15,271 bases of DNA, from assembly GCA_903930515.1 (NCBI GenBank), contig CAIYYW010000359.1, positions 1 to 15,271 of the forward strand. Reading direction: 5' to 3'. The notes under the pieces were generated by a model that did no database searches, was not told the DNA's origin, and saw only the letters and a list, made by a program, of their open reading frames with translations. Below, in pieces: positions 1-7,142 of this stretch. The translations under genes were made by a program, and so were the position numbers. The stretch comes from an uncultured delta proteobacterium (GTDB lineage: Bacteria > RBG-13-61-14 > DRUE01). Each line of letters starts with the position of its first letter. Position 1 is the first letter of the stretch.

Positions 1-22
1 AAGCACCGCTTCGCCCGTACAC

Positions 23-63
23 GCGAGTTTTTCCAGAAAAACTCGCATGCCCCTATATATAGG
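23..63. repeat. Perfect 10-bp hairpin followed by 12-bp palindrome
   Basis: Positions 23-32 (GCGAGTTTTT) and 37-46 (AAAAACTCGC) are exact inverted repeats around a CCAG loop. A second perfect palindrome, CCTATATATAGG, lies at 52-63. No T-run follows on either side, so this is not a classical rho-independent terminator, although it may mark the end of a gene lying to the left of the window. The symmetry is seen directly; its function is unknown. Confidence 0.6.
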
Positions 64-101
64 AAAATCGTAACATAGAGAATCCTGAATATATTTGCGA
101 T

Positions 102-244
102 AAGCCCTTGAATAATCTCTTAAATCCCGGATTTCAGGCCTAAAATTAGAGAAACGCAATGTTCAGCTATACTTAACGAAAAATATATTTTGCCGCAATT
201 TCAAGGGCTTGGAGAAAGGGGCAAATTGTTAAGTTTGACTGAAC
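102..244. other. Interleaved inverted repeats (pseudoknot-like topology), possible structured RNA
   Basis: AAGCCCTTGAA (102-112) is exactly complementary to TTCAAGGGCTT (200-210). An overlapping imperfect palindrome pairs GTTCAG (161-166) with CTGAAC (239-244), ACTTAAC (171-177) with GTTAAGT (228-234), and TTTGCC (189-194) with GGCAAA (220-225). The right arm of the first pair lies in the loop of the second, so the order is A-B-A'-B', the topology of an H-type pseudoknot. The region is AT-richer than the genes and has no credible ORF. It could be a structured RNA, a cis-regulatory leader or a relic of a small mobile element. Only the repeats themselves are certain. Confidence 0.35.
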
Positions 245-267
245 GATATTTTTGATTTGTCCGTGAC

Positions 268-287
268 ATCCCGCTCCAAGGCGGGAT
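268..287. repeat. 7-bp perfect hairpin
   Basis: ATCCCGC (268-274) and GCGGGAT (281-287) are perfect inverted repeats around a 6-nt loop, in the gene-free left region. No T-run follows. It may belong to the structured region at 102-244. The remaining stretch to 400 holds nothing I can assign. Confidence 0.45.
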
Positions 288-400
288 CTGCGCTCAACCC
301 GTAAACTCTTAAGCTGCAAATGAAGACCTGCCAAATGATTCATAGCTCCTTCCGCAGAGGCTGCAATGAGCGGAGCGGAGCGAAGCTCGTTACAAGGGGG

Positions 401-428
401 TTGACACTAACTTAAATAGTGGCATAAG
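401..428 (+). promoter_or_regulatory. Sigma-70-like promoter for the ferredoxin-methyltransferase
   Basis: A perfect -35 hexamer TTGACA (401-406) is followed after 16 nt by CATAAG (423-428), which matches the -10 consensus at four of six positions. The start codon at 451 lies 22 nt beyond the -10 box, predicting a leader of about 15 nt. No strong ribosome binding site is visible in that leader. Confidence 0.5.
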
Positions 429-450
429 TATTGGGTACAGGTCGGGTTAG

Positions 451-1812
451 ATGGAAGTTTTTAAATATCATATTTATTTATGCGCGCAACCCAAGCCGGA
501 GTGGGCTTTGTCATGCGCCGGGTGCGGAGCGGAGCAAACCCTGGCGGAGTTGCGCTCGCAGGTGAGCAAGTCCGGCCTTGATAGCGAGGTTCAGATCACG
601 ACCTGCGGCTGTCTGGGGTTGTGCGAAAAGGGCCCGAACCTGGTTATTTACCCGGAGGGGGTCTGGTATTGCGGGGTCACTTCGGACAAGGTGGCGGAGC
701 TGGTGGCAAGCCATTTGAAAGCCGGGAAACCGGTGGATGGTTTTGCGCGAACGGACTTGGCGGGAATGAAGCGGGAAATTATTGAGCATCTGCTCAAGGT
801 CAAGGCCCGGAAGGAATATATGGACCGGTCGGGAATGCTTCCGGAAGGGGTCAACAATCTTATGCGCGGTTTTATGGAAAGCCGGATTATGCTCAGCGCG
901 ATTGAGCTGGATATTTTCAGCGCCATCGGACCGGGATCGTCCGCCAAACAAGTGGCGAAAAGAATCAAGGCTGATCCGCGCGGCACCGAAACCATTCTCA
1001 ACGCCCTGGCCGCGCTCAAGCTTCTGTCCAAGACCGGCGACCGATTCCACAACACCCCCGTGACCGCCCGGGATCTGGTTGCGGACAGTCCCGATTGCGG
1101 GAGGCCGGCAATGATGCATACCGTTCATCTCTGGCATCGCTGGTCAACCCTGACCGAGGCGGTGAAAAAAGGCACGGCCGTGGAATTAGTGGAGATGAAA
1201 AAGCGCGATCCCAAAGTGACCCGGGCCTTTATCGCGGCAATGCACAAGAACGCCTGGTTCAGCGCTCCCCTGGTCGTCTCGGCCATTGATCTCAATGGGG
1301 TCAACACCTTGCTGGACCTGGGCGGAGGCTCCGGCGCCTATGCAATCGCCTTTGCGCGGAAAAAGCCGAATTTAAAAATCACCGTCTTTGACCTGCCCAA
1401 TGTGATCCCGCTCACTCGTAAATATATCGCTCAAGCCGGGCTGGAACGGGTGATTAAAACTCAAGCCGGGGACCTGCTCAAGGATCAGCCGGGAAAGGGC
1501 TCCGATCTGATTTTCGCCTCAGCCATCTGCCATATGTTAAGCCCGCGGGAAAATATCTCCCTGTTCAAGCGCGTCCGGAAAAGCCTTAATGCTCACGGCC
1601 GGATCGTGATCCAGGATTTCATACTCCAGCGCGATAAAATCTCCCCGCGATTTGCCGCGGTCTTCGCCCTCAATATGCTGGTCAACACCAAGGCCGGCGG
1701 AACTTATAGCGGCAAGGAATATCTGGACTGGCTGGAAAAAGCCGGGTTTGCGCAGGCCAAGATTCAATCCCTCCCCGGGCCAACCTCCTTGGTCATTGCC
1801 AAAAAAAAATAA
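451..1812 (+). CDS. Thioredoxin-like [2Fe-2S] ferredoxin / O-methyltransferase fusion
   Basis: A 453-residue two-domain protein. Residues 1-95 match thioredoxin-fold (Shethna-type) [2Fe-2S] ferredoxins. Likely cluster ligands are C11, C22, C54 and C58, within the typical GCLGLCEKGP block, followed by the YPEGVWY strand. C25, C52 and C74 are extra cysteines. Residues about 140-210 form the winged-helix dimerisation domain of small-molecule O-methyltransferases. Residues 285-453 are the SAM-binding fold, with LDLGGGSG at 288-295, FDLP at 313-316 and a histidine (H361) where the family places its general base. It would transfer a methyl group from SAM to an unidentified hydroxylated substrate; what the ferredoxin does is unknown. 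The gene has its own promoter, and 116 nt separate it from the esterase start. Domain identities are firm; the methyltransferase substrate is not predictable. Confidence 0.88.
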   Translation: MEVFKYHIYLCAQPKPEWALSCAGCGAEQTLAELRSQVSKSGLDSEVQITTCGCLGLCEKGPNLVIYPEGVWYCGVTSDKVAELVASHLKAGKPVDGFARTDLAGMKREIIEHLLKVKARKEYMDRSGMLPEGVNNLMRGFMESRIMLSAIELDIFSAIGPGSSAKQVAKRIKADPRGTETILNALAALKLLSKTGDRFHNTPVTARDLVADSPDCGRPAMMHTVHLWHRWSTLTEAVKKGTAVELVEMKKRDPKVTRAFIAAMHKNAWFSAPLVVSAIDLNGVNTLLDLGGGSGAYAIAFARKKPNLKITVFDLPNVIPLTRKYIAQAGLERVIKTQAGDLLKDQPGKGSDLIFASAICHMLSPRENISLFKRVRKSLNAHGRIVIQDFILQRDKISPRFAAVFALNMLVNTKAGGTYSGKEYLDWLEKAGFAQAKIQSLPGPTSLVIAKKK

Positions 1813-1913
1813 ACCGGCTTGCGGTTTCAAGGGATCCGGTCACGGCTTCAAGCGGCCGGATGCTGGATTATTTCGCTTAAACCGCTATCCTTGATCTGCG
1901 CGGAATGCGACTG

Positions 1914-1920
1914 AAGGAGG
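1914..1920 (+). promoter_or_regulatory. Ribosome binding site that decides the esterase start
   Basis: AAGGAGG at 1914-1920 is a full-strength Shine-Dalgarno. It lies downstream of the most upstream in-frame ATG (1905), which therefore cannot use it. TTG at 1929 is 8 nt away, the usual optimum, and ATG at 1935 is 14 nt away. Confidence 0.7.
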
Positions 1921-1928
1921 ATTGGGAA

Positions 1929-3563
1929 TTGAAAATGAGAAATATGGCAGTCAAAGCAGTTTTAATCTGTGCGCTGGTTTTATCCTTCTCCCTGAAAAGT
2001 TACAGCCGGGAACCAAGGGATTGCTCGGCCCCGGTCAAGACCGCCGAGGGATTGGTCAAGGGGATGGCGGACCCGGAAGCAGAGGCCTGCGCCTGGAAAG
2101 GGATCCCATATGCGGCCGCTCCGGTCGGGGATTTGCGGTTCCGGGAAACTCAGCCGGCGTTGGCCCGGACCGGAACCTTGGAAGCGGATCAGGTCGGGAT
2201 GTCCTGCCCGCAAGTGGAGCATTTTACTTCGGGCGGAAAATCGCGGGGATTTTCCGAGGACTGCCTTAATTTAAATATCTGGTCTCCGAAACCAGCCGGC
2301 CAATTCCCGGTAATGGTCTGGTTCCACGGCGGAGGGTTCCAGCAGGGAGGCGGCGGATACGATATGTATCGCGGGTCGTTTTTGGCCGGAGAAAAAAATG
2401 TGGTGATCGTAACCATCAACTACCGGCTCGGCTCGCTGGGATTTCTGGCATTGCCGGAATTGAAATCAGAAGACCCCAACGGGAGCGCGGGCAATTACGG
2501 AATCCTGGACCAGGTCCAGGCCCTGAAATGGGTGCGCGACAATATCGCCGGGTTCGGAGGCGATCCCGCCAATGTCACCATCTTCGGCCAGTCCGCAGGC
2601 GCGATGAGCGTTTGCGCGCATCTGGTCTCGCCCCTTTCCCAGGGACTGTTCCAGCGCGCGGTCGTGATCAGCGGCCCGTGCGATATGTTCTTCACCCTGG
2701 ACCAGGGATATGAGCAGGGGAAAAGCCTGCTCAAGACCGTTGGCTGCCCGGAGCAGGGGCCCGATGCGGTCAAATGCCTGCGGGCAAAAACTCCCGCCGA
2801 AATTTACATCAAGTCCCCCAACCGGCTGTTCGCCCTGGGGATGACCTGCGCCCCTCATATTGACGGCTATGTAATTCCGGACCAGCCGATCAAGCTGATC
2901 CAGCAAGGGAAATATAACCGGGCGCCGCTGATGATCGGGAATATGAAGGAAGAGCTGAAGCTTTATACGATGATGATCTCCGGGATCGGACTGGTCCCGC
3001 CCGCCTTGATCACGGCCTTAATGCGCAAGCTGATGGGGGATAAAACGGATGAAATCCTGGCCCTGTATTCATATAAAGATTACCGCCGTCCGGCTGACCT
3101 GTTCATCGCAACCGGGAACGACCTGGTCTTTGGCAGCGCGGCCTTTCAGATGGCCGAGGCGATGAGCAAAAATAACCCGGTTTATCTCTACCGGGTGGAC
3201 TGGAATGACACCAATTTTCCCCACAAGATGGGATCGTTCCACGGAATGGATGTCCCGCTGGTGTTCGGAACCCTCAATACCAACACCGCGATGGTGAATA
3301 TTATGGCGAACAAAAAAGCCAAGGAGCGGGCCAAGCCCCTCTCCGACCAGGTGATGAGCTATTACACCAATTTCGCCCGGACCGGAAACCCGAACGGAGA
3401 AAACCTGCTCTTATGGCCGGCCTATGACCCGAAAAATAAATCCCGGATCATCTTTAACAACCCGGTCACGATTTCCCCGCTCTCGGACCAGGAAGTCAAG
3501 CGGTTCCAGTATTTCCAGCAAAACCCGCCCAGCCAGATTGTTCCCAAGGGAAAAAACCAATAG
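1929..3563 (+). CDS. Exported carboxylesterase type B family protein
   Basis: An alpha/beta-hydrolase of the carboxylesterase/cholinesterase family (carboxylesterase type B), 544 residues from the TTG at 1929 (542 from the ATG at 1935). The N-terminus is a Sec-type signal: a few basic residues, a hydrophobic stretch, then a polar cleavage region near residue 26. With the 1929 start, the oxyanion-hole motif HGGGF is at 133-137. The nucleophile elbow GQSAG has its serine at 222. The acid is a glutamate near 341-342 in the GNMKEE block, and the histidine is H438 in FHGMDVPLVFG. The full catalytic triad is present and the length is normal, so it should be an active periplasmic or secreted esterase. 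The family hydrolyses carboxylic esters; the true substrate is unknown. Confidence 0.92.
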   Translation: MKMRNMAVKAVLICALVLSFSLKSYSREPRDCSAPVKTAEGLVKGMADPEAEACAWKGIPYAAAPVGDLRFRETQPALARTGTLEADQVGMSCPQVEHFTSGGKSRGFSEDCLNLNIWSPKPAGQFPVMVWFHGGGFQQGGGGYDMYRGSFLAGEKNVVIVTINYRLGSLGFLALPELKSEDPNGSAGNYGILDQVQALKWVRDNIAGFGGDPANVTIFGQSAGAMSVCAHLVSPLSQGLFQRAVVISGPCDMFFTLDQGYEQGKSLLKTVGCPEQGPDAVKCLRAKTPAEIYIKSPNRLFALGMTCAPHIDGYVIPDQPIKLIQQGKYNRAPLMIGNMKEELKLYTMMISGIGLVPPALITALMRKLMGDKTDEILALYSYKDYRRPADLFIATGNDLVFGSAAFQMAEAMSKNNPVYLYRVDWNDTNFPHKMGSFHGMDVPLVFGTLNTNTAMVNIMANKKAKERAKPLSDQVMSYYTNFARTGNPNGENLLLWPAYDPKNKSRIIFNNPVTISPLSDQEVKRFQYFQQNPPSQIVPKGKNQ

Positions 3564-3635
3564 ATTTTTTCCCTTAATCCGGGCGACGGAGGTCTGGGGA
3601 CGGGAGCGGGAAAGGATCCGTTTTTTATCGGGATC

Positions 3636-3663
3636 TTGAATAATCGCCCAATCCGGTTATTAT
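3636..3663 (+). promoter_or_regulatory. Sigma-70-like promoter for the YchF-like gene
   Basis: TTGAAT (3636-3641), a 16-nt spacer, then TATTAT (3658-3663), five of six matches to the -10 consensus. Transcription would begin near 3670, leaving a leader of about 110 nt before the start at 3782. That leader contains an in-frame open stretch of unknown meaning. Confidence 0.45.
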
Positions 3664-3781
3664 CGTTTTAGAGAAGTTGGTTATGCCGGCAGTTTTTTCG
3701 CTCTTGATTCTCTTGATTTTGCCGCACTTTAAGCCGACCTCGACCGGAAAAATCGCGGATGTTAACGGAGGAATTTGCTTT

Positions 3782-4813
3782 ATGAAGCTGGGAATTATGG
3801 GACTGGCCGGCTCGGGCAGGTCCACGATATTTGAGGCGCTCACGCAGAACCACGGCGCGGAAAGCCGCAAGGTTGAGGACCGGACCGCGTCGGTCAAGGT
3901 CCCGGACTTGAGGGTGGACGACCTGGCGGCATTATATCAACCGTCCAAGATCACCTATGCCCAGGTTGAGTACCTTTTGCCTGCTTTTACCACCGGGGCC
4001 GAGCGTAAAGAAGGCGCGGATGTCTTCAATTATGTTCGCAATTGCGACGCGCTTTTGCACATCGTTCGCAATTTCTCCAACAACGGCTCGGGTCCCGCAA
4101 CCCCGCGCGAGGATTTCCTCAAACTGGAGCGCGAGCTGATCTTCTCGGACTTCCTGGCGGTGGACAAACGGGTGGAACGGATGAACGCGGAGCGGGCCAA
4201 GAACAAAAAAATAGACGAGCAGGAACTGGAGCTTCTGACCGAGTGCCGCAAGGTCCTGGAAAAAGACGCTCCGCTCCGGAGCCGTCCCGAACTGGCCGGC
4301 GCGCCCAAGCTCCGGGGCTATGCCTTCATCTCCGCCAAGCCCATGCTCGCCCTGTTCAACAACGATGACTCGGATACCACGGCGCCTTCGCTGGGCGACT
4401 GCTTTCCATCCGGACCTTGCGAAGTTGTGCGGGGAAAGCTGGAGCGCGAGTTGGCGCAGATGCAGGCGGAGGGCGCCGCGGAATTCTCCCGGGAGTTCGG
4501 CATAGAGCAGTCGGCGATGGACCGCGTGATCCGCCGTTCCCATCAGCTCCTCGGCCTGATCAGCTTTTTCACGGTCGGCGAAGACGAGGTCCGGGCCTGG
4601 ACGGTCAAGCGGAACTCCACCGCAGTTGATTCCGCCGAGGCCATCCACTCGGACATCAAGAAAGGTTTCATCCGGGCGGAGATCGTGAGCTACGACCACC
4701 TGATCCGGTGCGGCTCCGAGCAGGAGGCCAAGCGCAAGGGTTTATCCCGGCTGGAGGGAAAGACATACCTGGTGCAGGACGGCGATATTATTTGCTTCCG
4801 GTTTAATGTCTGA
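3782..4813 (+). CDS. YchF/Obg-like (DUF933) protein with degenerate nucleotide-binding motifs
   Basis: A 343-residue relative of the YchF ATPase. The C-terminal 85 residues are the most conserved part. They carry the TGS-like YchF block: FFTVGEDEVRAWTV at 262-275, then HSDIKKGFIRAEI (289-301) and a final VQDGDIICFRFNV. The N-terminus aligns with the G domain, but the Walker A motif is GLAGSGRST (7-15), with arginine in place of the invariant lysine. The DxxG motif of G3 is also replaced, by LLPAFTTG around 65-72. A charged, probably coiled helical segment lies at 110-165. Start 3782 is chosen because GGAGG (3767-3771) sits 10 nt upstream and the P-loop begins at once, as in the family. The frame stays open upstream to 3677. 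YchF proteins bind ATP and ribosomes; this one may bind nucleotide weakly or not at all. Confidence 0.85.
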   Translation: MKLGIMGLAGSGRSTIFEALTQNHGAESRKVEDRTASVKVPDLRVDDLAALYQPSKITYAQVEYLLPAFTTGAERKEGADVFNYVRNCDALLHIVRNFSNNGSGPATPREDFLKLERELIFSDFLAVDKRVERMNAERAKNKKIDEQELELLTECRKVLEKDAPLRSRPELAGAPKLRGYAFISAKPMLALFNNDDSDTTAPSLGDCFPSGPCEVVRGKLERELAQMQAEGAAEFSREFGIEQSAMDRVIRRSHQLLGLISFFTVGEDEVRAWTVKRNSTAVDSAEAIHSDIKKGFIRAEIVSYDHLIRCGSEQEAKRKGLSRLEGKTYLVQDGDIICFRFNV

Positions 4814-5021
4814 CTTTTTCGCGTGTTTCCGGTTTGATGGTTTTTCCCAATTCTTCCGAGGCCGATTTAGTATCTATATCCTTGACCAAGACCCGCCCGG
4901 AAGCAGAGCTGGTTTTGGCGCGGGCGGTGTTAGCCCGTCCATACTTCATCCGGGCGACGGAATAACCCGCGAGCAGGACTAAAAACAGGCACATCAGAAT
5001 CATTATCTGTCTTGATTTCAT
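4803..5021 (-). CDS. Small single-pass membrane protein, unknown function
   Basis: A 72-residue ORF beginning MKSRQIMILM, with one hydrophobic helix at about residues 6-21 followed by a basic then mixed-charge soluble tail. It looks like a signal-anchored small protein. It converges on the YchF-like gene and overlaps its 3' end by 11 nt. Third-position bases look coding-like, but there is no strong ribosome binding site at 5021. An in-frame GTG at 5099, preceded by GGGGGA, would give a 98-residue version with a cytoplasmic N-terminal extension. I recognise no family. It may be real or a fortuitous ORF. Confidence 0.42.
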   Translation of the reverse strand: MKSRQIMILMCLFLVLLAGYSVARMKYGRANTARAKTSSASGRVLVKDIDTKSASEELGKTIKPETREKVRH

Positions 5022-5279
5022 TTGAGCATCCGCCCCATCCGGGTGAGGTTCAGGTTTGACTGCCTGGGTTGGCGTTTTCTCCCGCAAACATTTAATCACG
5101 ATTTTTCCCCCATTTTCTGCCCGCAAGACCCTCCCGGGGTTTCTCTTTCAATCGGATCCCGTTTTTCCATCTATAGGTTAGATGCCGGGAACGGCTGAAT
5201 AATGGCAGGATAATTTGGATCGCCGAATTTAGGAGGCCGCGTCCGAAACGGTCTTTTAAACCCTTTGCCGGTCATTGGC

Positions 5280-5309
5280 TTGCAACCCTGGCCGCATTTG
5301 TGGTATATA
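5280..5309 (+). promoter_or_regulatory. Extended -10 promoter for the B12-domain gene and operon
   Basis: TTGCAA (5280-5285), an 18-nt spacer, then TATATA (5304-5309) directly preceded by TGG (5301-5303), an extended -10 motif. The predicted start is near 5316, about 28 nt before the ATG at 5344. It is the only clear promoter seen ahead of the 5344-10843 cluster. The remaining sequence between 5022 and 5279 holds nothing else I can assign. Confidence 0.42.
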
Positions 5310-5343
5310 GAGGCAAAACTTTTTGGGCGGTAAGAAATAAGAA

Positions 5344-5751
5344 ATGAAGCAAAGACGGGTCAGGATTTTAGTGGCCAAGCCCGGCCTGGACGGGCATGAC
5401 CGGGGCGCGAAAGTGGTTGCGCGCGCCTTGCGGGACGCGGGCTTTGATGTCATTTACACGGGTCTTCATCAGACCCCGGAGATGATTGTGGAGTCCGCGG
5501 TCCAGGAAGACGCGGACATCATCGGTTTGAGCATCCTCTCCGGCGCGCATCTGACCATTTTCCCGGAGGTCCTGCGTCTGCTTAAGGAAAAAAAGGCCGG
5601 CCACATCAAGGTTTTCGGGGGAGGGATCATTCCGCCCGAGGATGTGAAAAAGCTGAAGAAGTCGGGCGTGATGGAAATATTTCTGCCTGGAGCCAGCACC
5701 GACCGGATTATTCAATTCGTGAAGGAAAATTTTCAGGAAAAGCAGCGCTGA
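5344..5751 (+). CDS. Cobalamin-binding domain protein (methylmalonyl-CoA mutase C-terminal/small-subunit type)
   Basis: A 135-residue protein consisting only of the B12-binding Rossmann-like domain of the acyl-CoA mutase family. The base-off/His-on signature DGHDRG is at 16-21, with H18 the cobalt ligand. SILSG (63-67) and FGGGIIP (91-97) complete the cofactor-binding set. Archaeal and several bacterial mutases carry this domain as a separate subunit that joins a catalytic TIM-barrel subunit, interconverting methylmalonyl-CoA and succinyl-CoA or related acyl-CoAs. No catalytic subunit lies in this window, so the partner must be encoded elsewhere. No strong ribosome binding site precedes the ATG. 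The gene ends 22 nt before the leader ORF at 5774 and may be cotranscribed with what follows. Confidence 0.92.
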   Translation: MKQRRVRILVAKPGLDGHDRGAKVVARALRDAGFDVIYTGLHQTPEMIVESAVQEDADIIGLSILSGAHLTIFPEVLRLLKEKKAGHIKVFGGGIIPPEDVKKLKKSGVMEIFLPGASTDRIIQFVKENFQEKQR

Positions 5752-5773
5752 AATATAAGTGAAGGAGGCAGGG

Positions 5774-5812
5774 ATGGCAAAAAGCAAGGCCGGCCCCGGA
5801 AGAATAAGCTGA
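5774..5812 (+). CDS. 12-codon leader ORF overlapping the ceramidase-like start (TGATG)
   Basis: GAAGGAGG (5761-5768) stands 5 nt before ATG 5774, which opens a 12-codon frame (MAKSKAGPGRIS) ending in TGA at 5810-5812. The last A of that stop is the first base of the downstream ATG. The downstream gene has no comparably good ribosome binding site at the right distance. The strong site therefore seems to serve the mini-ORF, with re-initiation at the overlap. It could be a coupling leader, an attenuator-like peptide or a degraded gene start. That it is translated is an inference. Confidence 0.45.
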   Translation: MAKSKAGPGRIS

Positions 5813-7128
5813 TGAGAAAAAAGAACGGCATCCTGGCGCTGATCATTTTGCTTTGCGCCTGCGCCCAGGCGCCGCTCGGGATCAATGACGCGAACCTGGC
5901 CCCGGTGGAAATCAGCGATCAATTCCCGGCCGGGCAACTCAAGGCCGGAGTGGCCAGTGTGGATGTCTCTCCTTCCCGGCCCCAATACCTTGCCGGGTTC
6001 GGCAATAACCGGAAAAGCACCGGCATCAATGACCCGATTTTCGCGCGCGCCGTGGTCTTTGAGCAGGGCGGGCAAAGACTCGCGCTCGTGAGTATTGACG
6101 CAATCGGGATCCAGCGCCACCACCTTCCGCAATATTTTGACAAGATCAAGGAAGTCCCGGCTGACCGCGTGATCATCGCCTGCACCCACGATCATTCCGC
6201 TCCGGACACCATGGGCCTCTGGGGAAAGGTTTATGCGGTTAGCGATGGCAGAGACCTGGAGTGGATTGAATACCTGGCAAGCAAAGTCGGAGAGGCGGTG
6301 GATCAAGCCGCGAAAAGCGCCGAGCCGGTGGAGCTGGTGTTCGGCAAAGGACAGGTGGCGGAGCGCGGGGTCGTGAGGAATGTCCGGGAGCCGCAGTGGC
6401 TGGACCGGGAAGTGGGAGTGATCGGAATCTTTCCGCTCGCGTCAAAAACCCCGAAAGCGGTGCTGGTGAATTTCCAGATGCACGGCGAGACCCTCTGGGG
6501 GGAAAATACCATCATCACTCCCGACTGGCCTGGATTTATGCGCAAGCGTCTGGAAGAAATGTCCGGAGCGCAAACCGCAATCCTTTTCAACGGCGCCTTC
6601 GGGGCAATGGTCACGGTGGATAATTTGATTGACCGGAACGGGAACGAGGCCCACACCTTTGCCGAGGCCGACCGGGTCGGGACCGCCATAGCCGAAACCG
6701 CGAATTCCGCGCTCAATTCCGGGGAGCGGATCAAAAATCCCGGACTGTTCTTCGCCCGTAAAATTTTTTATCTCCCCTCGGATAATCCGCTTTTTAATTT
6801 CTTCTCCAACACCCCGCTGATCACCCGGACTTTTTATCGCGGACATCTCCAGACCGAGGTGAATTATATCCGGATCGGCCCTCTGGAAATGCTCACCTTT
6901 CCCGGAGAGGCTTATCCCAAAATCGGCTTGAATGTCAAACAAAATATGACCGGGAAATATCATTGGCTGATCGGCCTGGCCGATGACGAGCTGGGATACC
7001 TGATCTATCCCTGGGATTATTACAACCGTATATATTCATACGAAATCAGCGCCAGTATGAGCCCGCGCTGGGGCGGATTGCTGGTGGAAAAGCAGGCGTT
7101 GGATTTGGCGAACAAATACTCCAAATAA
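5812..7128 (+). CDS. Neutral/alkaline ceramidase N-terminal domain-like lipoprotein
   Basis: A 438-residue envelope protein. Residues 1-17 form a lipoprotein signal with a plausible lipobox, L14-C-A-C17. The body matches the catalytic domain of the neutral/alkaline non-lysosomal ceramidase family. It opens with KAGVASVDVSP (44-54) and a conserved GIND/FARAVVF strand. THDHSAP (125-131) holds the likely zinc histidines H126 and H128. A further histidine, H224, sits in MHGE, the PGE motif is at 364-366, and a GYLIYPWDY block lies near 395-403. Family enzymes are zinc amidases that cleave N-acyl bonds of ceramides, but bacterial members without sphingolipid neighbours may act on other N-acylated lipids or sugars. 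It is shorter than classical ceramidases because the C-terminal domain is absent. It is coupled to the mini-ORF upstream and lies 14 nt before the first oxidoreductase. Confidence 0.82.
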   Translation: MRKKNGILALIILLCACAQAPLGINDANLAPVEISDQFPAGQLKAGVASVDVSPSRPQYLAGFGNNRKSTGINDPIFARAVVFEQGGQRLALVSIDAIGIQRHHLPQYFDKIKEVPADRVIIACTHDHSAPDTMGLWGKVYAVSDGRDLEWIEYLASKVGEAVDQAAKSAEPVELVFGKGQVAERGVVRNVREPQWLDREVGVIGIFPLASKTPKAVLVNFQMHGETLWGENTIITPDWPGFMRKRLEEMSGAQTAILFNGAFGAMVTVDNLIDRNGNEAHTFAEADRVGTAIAETANSALNSGERIKNPGLFFARKIFYLPSDNPLFNFFSNTPLITRTFYRGHLQTEVNYIRIGPLEMLTFPGEAYPKIGLNVKQNMTGKYHWLIGLADDELGYLIYPWDYYNRIYSYEISASMSPRWGGLLVEKQALDLANKYSK

Positions 7129-7142
7129 TTCAGGAGAGGCGA

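Noticed and set aside
171-234. ACTTAAC ... GTTAAGT matches the integron attC core pair RYYYAAC ... GTTRRRY
   Set aside because: The inner L''/L'-like pair is asymmetrically placed, the symmetry extends outward beyond the core sites, and there is no integrase or cassette array. The short degenerate cores can match by chance.
388-400. GC-rich repeated GGAGC units near 370-395
   Set aside because: Only short imperfect repeats, with no array or regular spacing that would support a CRISPR or tandem-repeat call.
1811-1861. Hairpins after the methyltransferase gene (AAACCG/CGGTTT and ATCCGG/CCGGAT)
   Set aside because: The stems are only 6 bp, no T-run follows, and one loop is 16 nt, so this is not enough to call a terminator.
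1905-1928. Upstream ATG 1905 as start of the esterase
   Set aside because: The only strong ribosome binding site (1914-1920) lies downstream of it, and the extra residues would put a charged segment ahead of the signal peptide.
3615-3635. GATCC ... GGATC inverted repeat after the esterase gene
   Set aside because: It is a 5-bp stem with a long T-rich loop rather than a T-run after the stem, and is more likely just sequence ahead of the 3636 promoter.
3677-3781. In-frame N-terminal extension of the YchF-like protein with a hydrophobic stretch
   Set aside because: A GGAGG site stands before ATG 3782, and the family begins almost directly with the P-loop strand. The upstream start codons lack ribosome binding sites and would place a membrane segment on a cytoplasmic protein.
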